DNA from: Planctomycetota bacterium
GTDB taxonomy: Bacteria; Planctomycetota; UBA1135; UBA2386
Length of the DNA stretch: 64,000 nt
Direction: 5' to 3'
Assembly: GCA_020638735.1 (NCBI GenBank)
Contig: JACKHZ010000012.1
Coordinates: forward strand, 372,001 to 436,000
Shown: positions 33,505-42,939 of the stretch, piece by piece
Layout: each line of letters starts with the position of its first letter
Position numbering within the stretch: the first letter of the stretch is position 1
The notes under the pieces: model-generated
Seen by the model: only the letters and a program-made list of their open reading frames with translations
Database searches by the model: none
What the model was told of the DNA's origin: nothing
Program-made: the position numbers and the translations under genes

Positions 33505-36500
33505 ATGAGTCACACTCGCCGCCACCGCTTCGTCTCGCTCCTGGGCGCCGCCGCCGCGGCGCTGGTCGCCGCGACCATGCCGTCGCAGAACCCGATCGTC
33601 GTCGAGAACCAGCTGCCCGGCTCGCCGCCGAGCGCGTGGTACGTGCCGATGCCCGGCGACGCCGACATCCAGGGCTTCGCCACCGACTTCAGCGTCGACC
33701 GCGGCACGACCGTGCACTTCAAGATCGACACCGACGCGACCGCCTACCACATCGACGTCTACCGGCTCGGTTGGTACCAGGGGCTCGGCGCGCGGCTGGT
33801 CGGCGCCGGCGTGGTCACGGCGACGTTGCCGCAGCTGCAACCGGCGCCGCTGTTCGATCCGGTGACGGCGATGACCGACTGCGGCAACTGGGCCGAGTCC
33901 GCGCACTGGGACGTGCCGGCCAACGCGGTGTCGGGCGTCTATCTGGCGCTGCTGACGCGCGACGACGCGACGCCGGGGCAGAGCACGATCACGTTCGTCG
34001 TGCGCGACGACGCCAGCACCGCCGAGATCCTGGTGCAGACCAGCGACGCGACCTGGAACGCCTACAACCTCTACGGCGGCGCGAGTCTCTACCCGGCCGG
34101 CGGCGCGGCGCCCGGCTTCAACCACGCGACCAAGGCCAGCTACAACCGGCCGCTCGACATCCGACACTCCGACGGGTCGCCGGGCGACGACCTGTTCGCC
34201 GCCGAGTACGCGCTGATCCGCTTCCTCGAGGCGAATGGCTACGACGTCGCCTACTCCAGCAGCGTCGACACCCACCGCGACGGCGCGCGCCTCCTGCAGC
34301 ACGCGCTGTTCTGCTCGGTCGGCCACGACGAGTACTGGTCGGGGCCGCAGCGCGCCAACGTCACCGCCGCGCGCGACGCCGGCGTGCACCTCGCGTTCTT
34401 CAGCGGCAACGAGGTCTACTGGCGCGTTCGCTACGAGCCGAGCATCGACGCCAGCGCGACGCCGGATCGTACGATGGTCTGCTACAAGGAGGGCACGCTC
34501 GGCGAGAACGGCTGCGGCGGCAAGTGCGACCCGTCGCCGGAGTGGACCGGTCTGTGGCGCGACGGCTGCGGGCCGACCTACTCGGTCACCGACGCGTGTT
34601 CGCCGGAGAACGCGTTGACCGGTCACATCGGCTGGGACGGCACCGTCGGCGCGATCGAGGTGCCGGCGAGCTACAAGGACCTGCGCTTCTGGCGCAACAC
34701 CAGCATCCCGGCGCTGCTGCCCGGTCAGGTCGCGACGCTCGGCGCCAGCACGCTCGGCTCCGAGTGGGACTGGGAGCAGTACGGCGACTCCTACCCGCCG
34801 CACCGGATCAAGCTGTCGTCGACGATCCTCAACGGCCACGTGCACCATCTGTCGCTCTACCGCGCGGCGAGCGGCGCGCTGGTGTTCGGCGCCGGCACCA
34901 TCCAGTGGTCGTGGGGGCTCGACGACTTCCACACCTTCGCGCCGGCGCCGGTCAGCGCCGACATGCAGCAGGCGACGGTCAACCTGTTCGCCGACATGGG
35001 CATCGCGCCGGAGACGCTGCTGCCGGGGCTGGTGCCCGCGACCGCGTCGAGCGACACCGCGGCGCCGAGCTCGGCGATCACCTCACCGGCGAGCGGCGTC
35101 GACGTCGCCAGCAACGACGTGCTGGTCGTGCAGGGCACGGCCGCGGACACCGGCGGCGGCGCGGTCGCCGGCGTCGAGGTGTCGACCGACGGCGGCGTCA
35201 CCTGGCACGCAGCGCAGGGCACGACGACGTGGAGCTATTCGTGGCACCCCGAGGCCGAAGGGCCGGCGACGATCGTCTGTCGCGCGTTCGACGACACCGT
35301 CAACGTCGAGCTGCCGGGCGGGCCGGGTTCGCCCAACACGATCGCCGTCACCGTCACGCCGCCGGTGTGTCCGTGCACGGTGTTCCCCGACTCGCTGGTG
35401 CCTGCCGGCACGCTCAGCAACGACGGCCAGGCGATCGAGCTCGGCATGAAGTTCGGCTGCACGGTGCCCGGCGCGGTCACCGCGCTGCGCTACTACAAGC
35501 CTGCAGGCGCGAGCGGCGCGCACGTCGGCAACCTGTGGACCTCGGCCGGGCAGTTGCTGGCGAGCGCGCCGTTCGCCGGTGAGACCGCGTCGGGCTGGCA
35601 GGTCGCGCCGCTGACCTCGCCGGTCGACCTGGTGCCGGGCGCGACCTACGTCGTCTCGTACTTCAGCCCGTCGGGTGACTACACCAGCACGCCGGGCTTC
35701 TTCGCGCAGCAGCTCGGCAGCGCGCCGTTGTTCGGCCTCGCCGACGGCGCCGACGGCCTCAACGGCGTCTACGTCTACTCGCCGTCCCCGGCGTTCCCGA
35801 CCGACGGCTACCAGAGCAGCAACTACTGGGCGGACGTGGTGTTCAGCGACGCGCCGCCCGACACCGACCCGCCGATGGTCGTGACCATCTCGCCGTCGTC
35901 GGGTGCGACGATCGTGCCGCTGTCGGCGACGGTGCGCGCGACCTTCGACGAGGTGCTGGCGCCCGCATCGGTCGATACGAACACCTTCACGCTGCTGGAC
36001 GGCGGGCTGCTGCCGGTCCCGGCGACGGTCGGCTACGACGCGCTGGGCAACGCCGCCCGGCTGGTGCCCGACGCGCCGCTCGTCGCCGGCACGACCTACA
36101 CCGTGACGCTGCGCGGCGGCGCGGCGGCGCCGCACGTGACCGACCTCGCCGGCAACCCGCTGGCGGCCGACGTCAGCTGGACGTTCACGACCGCGCAGCC
36201 GGCCGAAGGCCCGTTCGCCGCGCTCGGCTCGGCGCCGCTGCCGGGTACGATCTACAACGACGGCCAGGCGATCGAGCTCGGCACGCGCTTCCGCGCCGAC
36301 GCCGACGGCCTCGTCACGGGGCTGCGCTACTACAAGCCGGCCGGCGCGACCGGCGTGCACGAGGGCCACCTGTGGAGCAACGCCGGCGCGCTGCTGGCGA
36401 GCGCGACGTTCACCGTCGAGACGGCCTCGGGTTGGCAGGAGGTCGCGCTCGCGACGCCGGTGCCGGTGACCGCGGCGACCACCTACGTCGTCTCCTACCT

Positions 36501-37935
36501 GAGCCCGTCCGGCGACTACGTCAGCACGCCGCTGCTGTTCGCGACCGCGACCGGCACCGGGCTCGTGCACGGCCTCGCCGACGGGCAGGACGGCGCCAAC
36601 GGCGTCTACCTCTACACGCCGACGCCCGCGTTCCCGACCAGCTCGTACAACAGCAGCTGCTACTACGCCGACGTGGTGTTCTACGCCGCGGTGCCGGACG
36701 TGACCGCGCCGACGGTGGCGCTGCAGGCGCCGGCGCCGGACACGCTCGGCGTCGCGATCGACACCACCGTCGCGGCGACGTTCGACGAGCCGCTCGATCC
36801 GGCGACGGTCGACGCGACGTCGTTCACGCTGCGCGACGGGCTCGGCGCGCCGGTCGCCGCGCAGGTGTTCTACGAAGGCGTCACCAACACCGCGCGGCTG
36901 GTGCCCGACTTCGACCTGGCGCCGGGTGCGACGTACACGGCGACGCTGCACGGCGGCGCGGCGACGCCGCACCTGACCGACCTCGCCGGCAACGCGCTGG
37001 CCGGTGACGTCGAGTGGTCGTTCTCGACCGCGGCGCTGCCGAGCTGTCCGTGCTCGGTGTTCGGTCCCGGCGACGCGCCGGGCACGGGGCTGTTCAACGA
37101 CCAGTCGCCGATCGAGGTCGGCATGCGCTTCCGCGTCGACGTCGACACGGTGGTCACGGCGCTGCGGTTCTACAAGGAGGCGGGCACGGCCGGTGGTCAC
37201 GAGGCGCACCTGTGGAGCGACGGCGGCACCTTGCTGGCGACGGCGCCGTTCGCCGCGGAGACCCCGTCGGGCTGGCAGGAAGCGCTGCTGGCGACCCCGG
37301 TGCCGGTGACCGCGGGAGTGACCTACGTCGTCTCGTGCTTCTCGTCGTCGGGCGACTATGTCGGCAGCAACGGCTACTTCACGACGACGGTCGGCGCCGG
37401 GCTCGTGCACGGTCTCGCCGACGGCCTCGACGGCCCCAACGGCGTGTTCGCCTACGCGGCGGCGCCGGTGTTCCCGACCGGCTCGTTCCAGAGCAGCAAC
37501 TACTTCGTCGATGTCGTCGTGCACCTGCCCGACCAGCCGCGCACCGAGGTCTACGGGCAGGGCTGTCCGGGCACGCTCGGCCGCGTGCCGCTGCTCACCG
37601 CGGTCGGCCTGCCCGCCGCGCCGGTGCAGCCCAATCCGACCTTCGGCCTGCTGCTGAGCAACTGCCGTCCGCTGAGCATCGCCGTGATCGCCGTCGGCGG
37701 CGACGGCGTCGCCGGGCCAGCGTGTTCGCTGCTGATCGACGACCTGACCACCACCTGGGCGCGGCTCACCTCGGCCAGCGGCACGGCCACGGTGCCGCTG
37801 CCGATCCCGCCGTCGCCGACGCTGATCGGCGTCGCGCTGTGGCTGCAGGCGGGCGTGTTCGATCCGGCCGCGACGACGTCGGCGCTGTCGGGGCTGGCGC
37901 TGTCGCAGGGGCTCAGGATCACCGTAGGTTCGTGA
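33505..37935 (+). CDS. Giant secreted multidomain protein: N,N-dimethylformamidase-like domain, DUF4082 x3, Big_5 x2
   Basis: A 1476-residue exported protein. After a signal peptide (ending about ATMPSQ), residues about 30-510 match the beta-subunit domain of N,N-dimethylformamidase (YRLGWYQGLGARL, NAYNLYGGASLY, VGHDEYWSGPQR, HLAFFSGNEVYW). An Ig-like module follows (about 515-610). Then come DUF4082 (about 622-785), a Big_5-type Ig-like domain (about 790-905), DUF4082 (about 905-1065), Big_5 (about 1065-1175) and DUF4082 (about 1178-1345). The last about 130 residues hold a beta domain starting GQGCPGTLG and ending LRITVGS, seen on other planctomycete surface proteins. Whether the first domain is an active amidase or just a structural homologue is unknown. 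ATG 33505. Confidence 0.82.
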   Translation: MSHTRRHRFVSLLGAAAAALVAATMPSQNPIVVENQLPGSPPSAWYVPMPGDADIQGFATDFSVDRGTTVHFKIDTDATAYHIDVYRLGWYQGLGARLVGAGVVTATLPQLQPAPLFDPVTAMTDCGNWAESAHWDVPANAVSGVYLALLTRDDATPGQSTITFVVRDDASTAEILVQTSDATWNAYNLYGGASLYPAGGAAPGFNHATKASYNRPLDIRHSDGSPGDDLFAAEYALIRFLEANGYDVAYSSSVDTHRDGARLLQHALFCSVGHDEYWSGPQRANVTAARDAGVHLAFFSGNEVYWRVRYEPSIDASATPDRTMVCYKEGTLGENGCGGKCDPSPEWTGLWRDGCGPTYSVTDACSPENALTGHIGWDGTVGAIEVPASYKDLRFWRNTSIPALLPGQVATLGASTLGSEWDWEQYGDSYPPHRIKLSSTILNGHVHHLSLYRAASGALVFGAGTIQWSWGLDDFHTFAPAPVSADMQQATVNLFADMGIAPETLLPGLVPATASSDTAAPSSAITSPASGVDVASNDVLVVQGTAADTGGGAVAGVEVSTDGGVTWHAAQGTTTWSYSWHPEAEGPATIVCRAFDDTVNVELPGGPGSPNTIAVTVTPPVCPCTVFPDSLVPAGTLSNDGQAIELGMKFGCTVPGAVTALRYYKPAGASGAHVGNLWTSAGQLLASAPFAGETASGWQVAPLTSPVDLVPGATYVVSYFSPSGDYTSTPGFFAQQLGSAPLFGLADGADGLNGVYVYSPSPAFPTDGYQSSNYWADVVFSDAPPDTDPPMVVTISPSSGATIVPLSATVRATFDEVLAPASVDTNTFTLLDGGLLPVPATVGYDALGNAARLVPDAPLVAGTTYTVTLRGGAAAPHVTDLAGNPLAADVSWTFTTAQPAEGPFAALGSAPLPGTIYNDGQAIELGTRFRADADGLVTGLRYYKPAGATGVHEGHLWSNAGALLASATFTVETASGWQEVALATPVPVTAATTYVVSYLSPSGDYVSTPLLFATATGTGLVHGLADGQDGANGVYLYTPTPAFPTSSYNSSCYYADVVFYAAVPDVTAPTVALQAPAPDTLGVAIDTTVAATFDEPLDPATVDATSFTLRDGLGAPVAAQVFYEGVTNTARLVPDFDLAPGATYTATLHGGAATPHLTDLAGNALAGDVEWSFSTAALPSCPCSVFGPGDAPGTGLFNDQSPIEVGMRFRVDVDTVVTALRFYKEAGTAGGHEAHLWSDGGTLLATAPFAAETPSGWQEALLATPVPVTAGVTYVVSCFSSSGDYVGSNGYFTTTVGAGLVHGLADGLDGPNGVFAYAAAPVFPTGSFQSSNYFVDVVVHLPDQPRTEVYGQGCPGTLGRVPLLTAVGLPAAPVQPNPTFGLLLSNCRPLSIAVIAVGGDGVAGPACSLLIDDLTTTWARLTSASGTATVPLPIPPSPTLIGVALWLQAGVFDPAATTSALSGLALSQGLRITVGS

Positions 37936-38004
37936 GCGGGTCGGGACGCGAGTGGCAGTCGGGGGCCCAGCTGCCGGTCGCCGAGTGAGCGCCGGCCCTG
38001 CGCT

Positions 38005-39891
38005 TCACTGCACGAGCTGCAGCTCGATCGCGTTGCCGGCGTCCTGGAACAGCGTCGTCGCGCCGAGCAGCAACGGCGCGAAGTGCGTGGTGCCCGACAC
38101 CAGCGCCGTCGACGGCGGCAGCGTGAACGTCGCGTGCCCGACGCCGTTCGCGTCGAGCACTCCGAGGAAGCCGCCGAACACGGCGTTGTTGAGGCCGTCG
38201 AAGGCGACCTGCGTGTAGCTGTCCGGGTTGAGCGGCAGCGTCACGCCGGGGCCGAGCACGAAGCCCGGCGAGGTGCCCGAGCCACCCCACGCGATCAGGT
38301 AGAGCGTGGCCGCCGGGTTGGCGCAGCGCGCGACGACGGTCGGGTGCAGCACGCCGCCGGCGGCGAGCGACAACCCGGCGGCGAACGGCGTCGTGAACGC
38401 GTCCTGGAACTCGAGGCCCGTCACGCACGGCCCCGCCTGGCCGAAGACGCCGACGGTGCGCTGGTTGTCGTTCTCGTCGGACTCGGCGACGACGTCGGCG
38501 CGGTCGACGATGGCCCGCACCAGGTAGAGCTGGTTGAGCATGCTGTACGGCAGCTGCAGCGGCAGCACCTGGGTCACCGACTGGCCGGCGTTCAGGTTGC
38601 CGACGCTGATCTTGCCGAGCAGCGTGTCCTGCGGCGTCCAGACCAGGCCGCCGAGGAAGAACTCGACCTCGAACGGGCCGGACGCGCCGGGGCCGTCGTT
38701 CTGGATCGTCGGCGTGACCGTCAGCGTGTCGCCGGGCGTGATCCAGACCGCGTTGCCGGGCATCGTCGGCACGCGCAGCTGCGCCAGCGTCGGGTCGGAC
38801 ACCGCGACCTGCCACGTGTGCTCCTCGACCATCACCTGGCTCGGGTCGCTGCGCACGCGGTCGCTGTGGTCGGTGATGCGCGCCGTCACCGAGTGCGCGC
38901 CGAGCGCGACGGCGGTGGAGTCGAGCGTGAACGTCGTCGTCCCGGCGCCGGTCTGCACGACGCCGTCGACCAGCCACTCGATCACCGGACCGTTGCCAGC
39001 CGGCACGAAGTGCGAGAACGAGAACGGCTGCAGGTTGGGCCGCGCGACCTGCACCGACGTCGCGGCCGGGCTCGGCGAGGTGATCACGTCGGCGACCGAG
39101 TTGGTGACCTTGGTGATGTTCTCCTGGCAGACGCGGCACAGCGGCTGGCCGAGGGCGCGCATCAGGCAGTTGTTGCGCGGGCGGTAGAGGCCGTACTGGT
39201 AGTAGCGCGCGCCTTCGAACGCGCTGATGCCGTCGGTGCCCCACCAGATCGACCACTTCTGCCCGGAAGGGGACGTGGTGGCGTTGACCTGCGTCGGCTC
39301 GCTGCCGGTGTAGGTGCCGTACGGGTAGTCGTACTCGTCGGCCAGCGCGCCGAGGCTGTGCCCGAGCTCGTGCGTCTGCACCTCGACCATCGACGAGCCG
39401 GTGTAGCTGACGGCGAACGTCGACGCGCAGCCGCCGTAGCGGGTGTCGTTGACCATCACCAGCACGCGCCCTTCGTTGGCCGGCGCCAGCGCCGCGTCGG
39501 CGAGCGCCAGCGAGGTGTTCTGGATGTAGAGGCAGCGGTCGGTTCCGCCGTAGTTGTAGGTCGCCTCGTAGGCGGTGTTGACGAAGATCGGCGGGTTCTC
39601 GTCGGGGCGATCGGCGCCGCTCTGCTGGCTGGCGCGGAACACCGTGTGCACGTTGTAGTACGAGGCGAAGATCGAGTACGGCAGCTTCTGGAACAGCCCG
39701 GTCAAGAACGTGTTGACGTGCTGGTCGAACAGCGCCTGCTGCGCCGCGGTGTAACCGTCGCCGAGGATCACCATGTCGTAGCGGCTCGCGGTGGTGCCGT
39801 TGTCGAGCACGGTGGTGACGACCGGTGCCTGCGCCTGCAGCGACGCGGCGAGACACAGCGCAGCTGCGCCGAGGATCGTGAGCGGCTTCAT
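38005..39891 (-). CDS. Secreted M64-family (IgA protease-type) metallopeptidase
   Basis: A 628-residue exported zinc protease. Signal peptide residues 1-21. The catalytic site THELGHSLGALADEYDY (His174, Glu175, His178) carries the HExxH motif followed by the M64 signature LADEY. Downstream, CLMRALGQPLCRVCQENI is the family's conserved Cys-rich helix. Residues about 300-520 are Ig/CARDB-like beta domains (for example PTIQNDGPGASGPFEVEFFL, 'VVAESDENDN'), and the C-terminal about 110 residues are another secreted beta domain. Target proteins are unknown. Start ATG 39891 overlaps the stop of the upstream gene (ATGA), so it is translated together with it. Confidence 0.88.
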   Translation of the reverse strand: MKPLTILGAAALCLAASLQAQAPVVTTVLDNGTTASRYDMVILGDGYTAAQQALFDQHVNTFLTGLFQKLPYSIFASYYNVHTVFRASQQSGADRPDENPPIFVNTAYEATYNYGGTDRCLYIQNTSLALADAALAPANEGRVLVMVNDTRYGGCASTFAVSYTGSSMVEVQTHELGHSLGALADEYDYPYGTYTGSEPTQVNATTSPSGQKWSIWWGTDGISAFEGARYYQYGLYRPRNNCLMRALGQPLCRVCQENITKVTNSVADVITSPSPAATSVQVARPNLQPFSFSHFVPAGNGPVIEWLVDGVVQTGAGTTTFTLDSTAVALGAHSVTARITDHSDRVRSDPSQVMVEEHTWQVAVSDPTLAQLRVPTMPGNAVWITPGDTLTVTPTIQNDGPGASGPFEVEFFLGGLVWTPQDTLLGKISVGNLNAGQSVTQVLPLQLPYSMLNQLYLVRAIVDRADVVAESDENDNQRTVGVFGQAGPCVTGLEFQDAFTTPFAAGLSLAAGGVLHPTVVARCANPAATLYLIAWGGSGTSPGFVLGPGVTLPLNPDSYTQVAFDGLNNAVFGGFLGVLDANGVGHATFTLPPSTALVSGTTHFAPLLLGATTLFQDAGNAIELQLVQ

Positions 39892-40445
39892 CGCGTCTCT
39901 CCCGCGAGCTCGCGCACGGCGGCGCCGGAGACCTGGCCGATGACGGCGCGGCTGCCGTCCTCGACCGGGCGGGAGAACGTGTAGCTCGCCGCTGCGGCGA
40001 ACCGCGGCGCGTTGACCAGCATGCCGATGCGCGCGTCGCGCACCTCGTCGCCGGTGACCTGCACCGGTCGGCCGAGCGCGGCGGCGTCGGTGTCGAACGG
40101 CGACACGTCGAGCGGCACGTCGGCCAGCAGCGCGGCGGCCGCGTCGCGGATCGTGAGGCGCCAGGTGCTGGTCAGGCCCTTCGGCGCGCCGGCCCACGGC
40201 GACGACTTGGCGACGGCGGTGGTGACGGCGAGCGCGGTGCGGTCGCCTTCGACGACCAGCACGTAGTGCCCGTCTGCCTGCGGCGGCGCGGGCATGGCCG
40301 GCTGAGATACGGTCGGGACGGCGGGCGTCGCGTCGGCGACTCGCGGCGCGCCGACATGGATCTCGGCGACCGGGGTCGTTTGCGACCAGAACAGCACCGT
40401 GGCGGCGACGAGGGCGGTCGCGCCGAGCAGGATCGAGGCTTGCAT
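39888..40445 (-). CDS. Membrane-anchored partner of the M64 peptidase, unknown function
   Basis: A 185-residue protein with one N-terminal hydrophobic segment (ASILLGATALVAATVLFW, residues 3-20) and a Pro-rich linker, then a beta-rich domain (about 60-185) with strands such as HYVLVVEGDRTAL and TSTWRLTIRDA. The stop codon overlaps the peptidase start by 4 bp. The beta part may be equivalent to the N-terminal beta-sandwich found fused in other M64 proteins, here encoded separately; that is inference. Start ATG 40445 is directly before the hydrophobic segment. The next gene is divergent. Confidence 0.7.
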   Translation of the reverse strand: MQASILLGATALVAATVLFWSQTTPVAEIHVGAPRVADATPAVPTVSQPAMPAPPQADGHYVLVVEGDRTALAVTTAVAKSSPWAGAPKGLTSTWRLTIRDAAAALLADVPLDVSPFDTDAAALGRPVQVTGDEVRDARIGMLVNAPRFAAAASYTFSRPVEDGSRAVIGQVSGAAVRELAGETR

Positions 40446-40591
40446 GGATGGTTGGCGGGATTGGGGCCCGGGCAGGGGGTCTTGTGCCATGGCGCGGCGC
40501 CCTTGGCAACTGCCCTCGGCTGCGGCGTCGCATTGGCCGGCCGGCGCGGCCAAGATGTCGGCATGCGAGTCCGTGCACGGAGCGTCGGGCG

Positions 40592-41038
40592 GTGACGGTG
40601 AGTCCGCTGCGACACGGGGACCGCGGCTACGCGGCCGAGGTGCTGCTGCTCGAGACCGGCGGGGCCTTGCCAGGGCCCGGGCGGCTGCTGCGCTGCTGCC
40701 GGTTCGCCGCGGCGCACGTCCCGGCGGCGGGGATCTTCGACGCCGAGGTGGCGGTGCTGGTCGCGGCCGATGCCGCCGGGGCCGCCCGTTCGACGTCGCG
40801 CGTGCTCGATGCCGCCGCCGCCCGCGAACTGGTCGCGGCGATCGACGAGTCCGGCTTCGCCGCCCGCGTGCCCGACGTGCGCGAGCGCCCCGACACCTCC
40901 GACCATTGGCGCCGCCTGGTGCTGCAAGTGCAGCTCGACGACCGCGTCACCCGGCTCGACCTGCTGCTGCAGTCGAGCGGCTTCGAAGGGCCCGACGCGG
41001 GTGCGTTGCAGGCGCTGCTCGATCGACTGTTCGGTTGA
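40592..41038 (+). CDS. Hypothetical protein
   Basis: About 148 residues from GTG 40592 (GTG 40598 also possible). The sequence has alternating strands and helices (AEVLLLETGG, DAEVAVLVAAD, WRRLVLQVQLDDRVTRLDLLLQS) and no signal or membrane segment. Third-position G+C is high throughout, so it is probably coding. I recognise no family. Divergent from the M64-partner gene, with 146 bp between. Confidence 0.55.
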   Translation: MTVSPLRHGDRGYAAEVLLLETGGALPGPGRLLRCCRFAAAHVPAAGIFDAEVAVLVAADAAGAARSTSRVLDAAAARELVAAIDESGFAARVPDVRERPDTSDHWRRLVLQVQLDDRVTRLDLLLQSSGFEGPDAGALQALLDRLFG

Positions 41039-41060
41039 GGCGGTCAGCCGTCTTCGTCCA

Positions 41061-41141
41061 TCAGACCTTCCAGCCCCGCTGCGCGGGAAGGCAGCTGCAG
41101 CCGATCAGGAGCGCGACGACGGCGGGCAGGACGAAGGGCAT
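41061..41141 (-). CDS. Possible 26-residue peptide with lipobox-like sequence
   Basis: ATG at 41141 opens a frame of 26 codons reading MPFVLPAVVALLIGCSC then seven more residues. The hydrophobic stretch before LIGC looks like a tiny lipoprotein (entericidin-like in size). It lies in the 233-bp gap between 41039 and 41271, which otherwise holds only the direct repeat below. No ribosome-binding site was found, so the call is weak. Confidence 0.2.
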   Translation of the reverse strand: MPFVLPAVVALLIGCSCLPAQRGWKV

Positions 41142-41160
41142 GAGAGTGCATGGGCAAGGC

Positions 41161-41271
41161 GCGCGCTCGGCGCCCGCGGCGTCCTGCCGCGGTCCGGTGC
41201 GGATCAGCCGCTACGCCGCCGAACCGAAGTGCGCGCTTGCGGCGCCCGCGGCGTCCGGCGACGGTCCGGGC
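41161..41271. repeat. Imperfect direct repeat (about 38 bp, 72-bp offset)
   Basis: The 16-bp core GGCGCCCGCGGCGTCC occurs at 41169-41184 and 41241-41256, each within a longer similar stretch (GCGCGCT before, GGTCCGG after). It lies just before the DUF1569 gene; no function is visible. Confidence 0.4.
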
Positions 41272-41724
41272 ATGGCCGACTCCCTGTTCGACGCCGCCGG
41301 CCGCGCGGCGATGCTCGCGCGCCTCGACGCCCTTCGTCCCGAATCGGCCCGGCAGTGGGGCAAGATGGACGCGGCGCAGATGCTCGCGCACTGCCAGCGC
41401 CCGCTGCAGGTCGCGCTCGGCGAGCTGCCGCTGAAGCGCGGCCTGCTCGGCCTGCTGTTCGGCCGCATGGCCAAGAAGATGCTGCTCGCGTCCAGACCGT
41501 GGAAGCAGGGCATGGCCACCGCGCCGGAGTTCGTCGTCGCCGACGCCCGCGACTTCGCCCGCGAGCACGCCGCGCTGCGCGCGCTGGTGGTGCGCTTCGG
41601 CGAAGGCGGCCCGGCGGCGCTGACGAAGCGCCCTCACCCGTTCTTCGGGCCGCTGACCGACGCCGAGTGGCAGGCGCTGCAGTGGCGCCACCTCGACCAC
41701 CACCTGCAGCAGTTCGGCTGCTGA
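41272..41724 (+). CDS. DUF1569 / DinB-superfamily protein
   Basis: A 150-residue cytosolic protein. The pattern 'RPESARQWGKMDAAQMLAHC' with His at the end of helix 2, and 'HPFFGPLTDAEWQALQWRHLDHHLQQFG' at the end, match DUF1569, a four-helix DinB-like fold that binds a metal through three His (near residues 43, 123 and 143-144). These enzymes are thought to be thiol-dependent transferases or isomerases, unproven. The start ATG 41272 gives the family length. Confidence 0.82.
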   Translation: MADSLFDAAGRAAMLARLDALRPESARQWGKMDAAQMLAHCQRPLQVALGELPLKRGLLGLLFGRMAKKMLLASRPWKQGMATAPEFVVADARDFAREHAALRALVVRFGEGGPAALTKRPHPFFGPLTDAEWQALQWRHLDHHLQQFGC

Positions 41725-41798
41725 CGGTCTGGCGAACGCGGCGTCGAGCCCGGATCTCGGCGATGGAAAGCCGCGTGAAGACCCGCCAGGATGCGCCG

Positions 41799-42911
41799 AT
41801 GGATTTTCGTGGCCAGGTCTTCCTCGCACCCCTGACCAAGGGCGGCAACCTGCCGTTCCGGCGCGTCTGCCTCGAGCACGGCTGCAAGGTGACGATGGGC
41901 GAGATGGCCTACGCCTACCAGGTCAAGAAGCGCAGCAAGTCGGAGCTGGCGCTGCTGCGCAGGCACCCGGACGAGACCTGCTTCGGCGCGCAGATCGCGG
42001 CGTCGCGCATCGACGACGCGGTGTTCGCCGGCAAGGCGGCGGCCGAACGCGGCGCCGCGTTCGTCGACCTCAACTGCGGCTGCCCGATCCACGACATCGT
42101 CAAGCGGCGCATGGGCGCTGTGCTGCTGCAGAAGCCCAGCAAGCTCGGCGAACTGGTCGCCGGCATGGTCAAGGAGATCCCCGTGCCGGTGACGGTCAAG
42201 ATCCGCCTCGGCTGGTCGGAGGACGAGCAGAACGCCAGCGAGGTCGCCAAGGTCGTCGAGGAGTCCGGCGCGGCGGCGCTGTTCGTGCACGGCCGCACGC
42301 GTGAGCAGCGCTACTCGCGCGCCGCCGACTGGGAGTCGATCGCGCGCATCGCCAGCGAGCGTTCGATCCCGGTGATCGGCAACGGCGACCTGCTGACGTG
42401 GTACGAGGTGCGCGACCGCTGGCAGCAGAGCGGCGTCGCGTCGGTGATGATCGGCCGCGGCGCCTTGATCAAGCCGTGGATCTTCCGCGAGATCGCCGAG
42501 CAGCAGGCCTGGGAGCCGAGCGACGTCGAGCGCCTCGGTGTCTACCACGACTTCGCGCAGAAGCTGAAGCAGCACTTCCGCGACGACGAGAAGGGCAAGG
42601 AGCGGGCGATGCGCTTCCTGCCGTGGCACTTCGACTTCTTCTGCCGCTACCGGCCGCTGTCCGGCGAGCGCTGGGAGGCGGCGGCGAAGCAGCACCCGCT
42701 GCTGCAGACGCGCTTCGCCGACGACGAGGCGGACCTGTCCGTGCTCGAGCAGCTGCTGCGCGATCCGCGGCCGGAGCTGCACCAGCGGCTGGCGCTGTTG
42801 CTGTGGGAGTCCGCCGACGTGGCCGAGGCCGAGCAGCGGGCGCTGCAGCTGGCACAGGAGATGCCGCCGGTCGCCGGCGAGGTCGGCGAAGTGGCGACGG
42901 CGCAAGGCTGA
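41799..42911 (+). CDS. tRNA-dihydrouridine synthase
   Basis: A 370-residue flavoenzyme that reduces uridine to dihydrouridine in tRNA with FMN and NADPH. Residues 3-250 are the TIM barrel: FLAPLTKGGNLPFRRVC, DLNCGCPIHDIVKRRMGA with catalytic Cys95, TVKIRLGW, FVHGRTREQRY, and IPVIGNGDL plus MIGRGALIKPW for the FMN phosphate. The helical tRNA-binding domain follows. The catalytic loop and APLTKG start resemble the Dus3-like branch more than DusA/B. ATG 41799 has AGGA 7 nt upstream; ATG 41763 would add 12 residues. Confidence 0.92.
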   Translation: MDFRGQVFLAPLTKGGNLPFRRVCLEHGCKVTMGEMAYAYQVKKRSKSELALLRRHPDETCFGAQIAASRIDDAVFAGKAAAERGAAFVDLNCGCPIHDIVKRRMGAVLLQKPSKLGELVAGMVKEIPVPVTVKIRLGWSEDEQNASEVAKVVEESGAAALFVHGRTREQRYSRAADWESIARIASERSIPVIGNGDLLTWYEVRDRWQQSGVASVMIGRGALIKPWIFREIAEQQAWEPSDVERLGVYHDFAQKLKQHFRDDEKGKERAMRFLPWHFDFFCRYRPLSGERWEAAAKQHPLLQTRFADDEADLSVLEQLLRDPRPELHQRLALLLWESADVAEAEQRALQLAQEMPPVAGEVGEVATAQG

Positions 42912-42915
42912 CCGG

Positions 42916-42921
42916 TAGACT
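42916..42921 (+). promoter_or_regulatory. Candidate -10 element TAGACT
   Basis: TAGACT lies 18 nt before the GTG at 42940, in the 28-bp gap after the dus stop. A GGAGG ribosome-binding site (42929-42933) stands between, so this transcript would have a short leader with a Shine-Dalgarno. Confidence 0.35.
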
Positions 42922-42939
42922 GCGAGCGGAGGACGCGAC

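Noticed and set aside
33505..37935. CRISPR array or phage-like repeat suggested by regular similar stretches
   Set aside because: The repeats are about 480-850 bp protein-domain repeats (DUF4082 and Big_5) in one open frame, with no short identical repeats and spacers.
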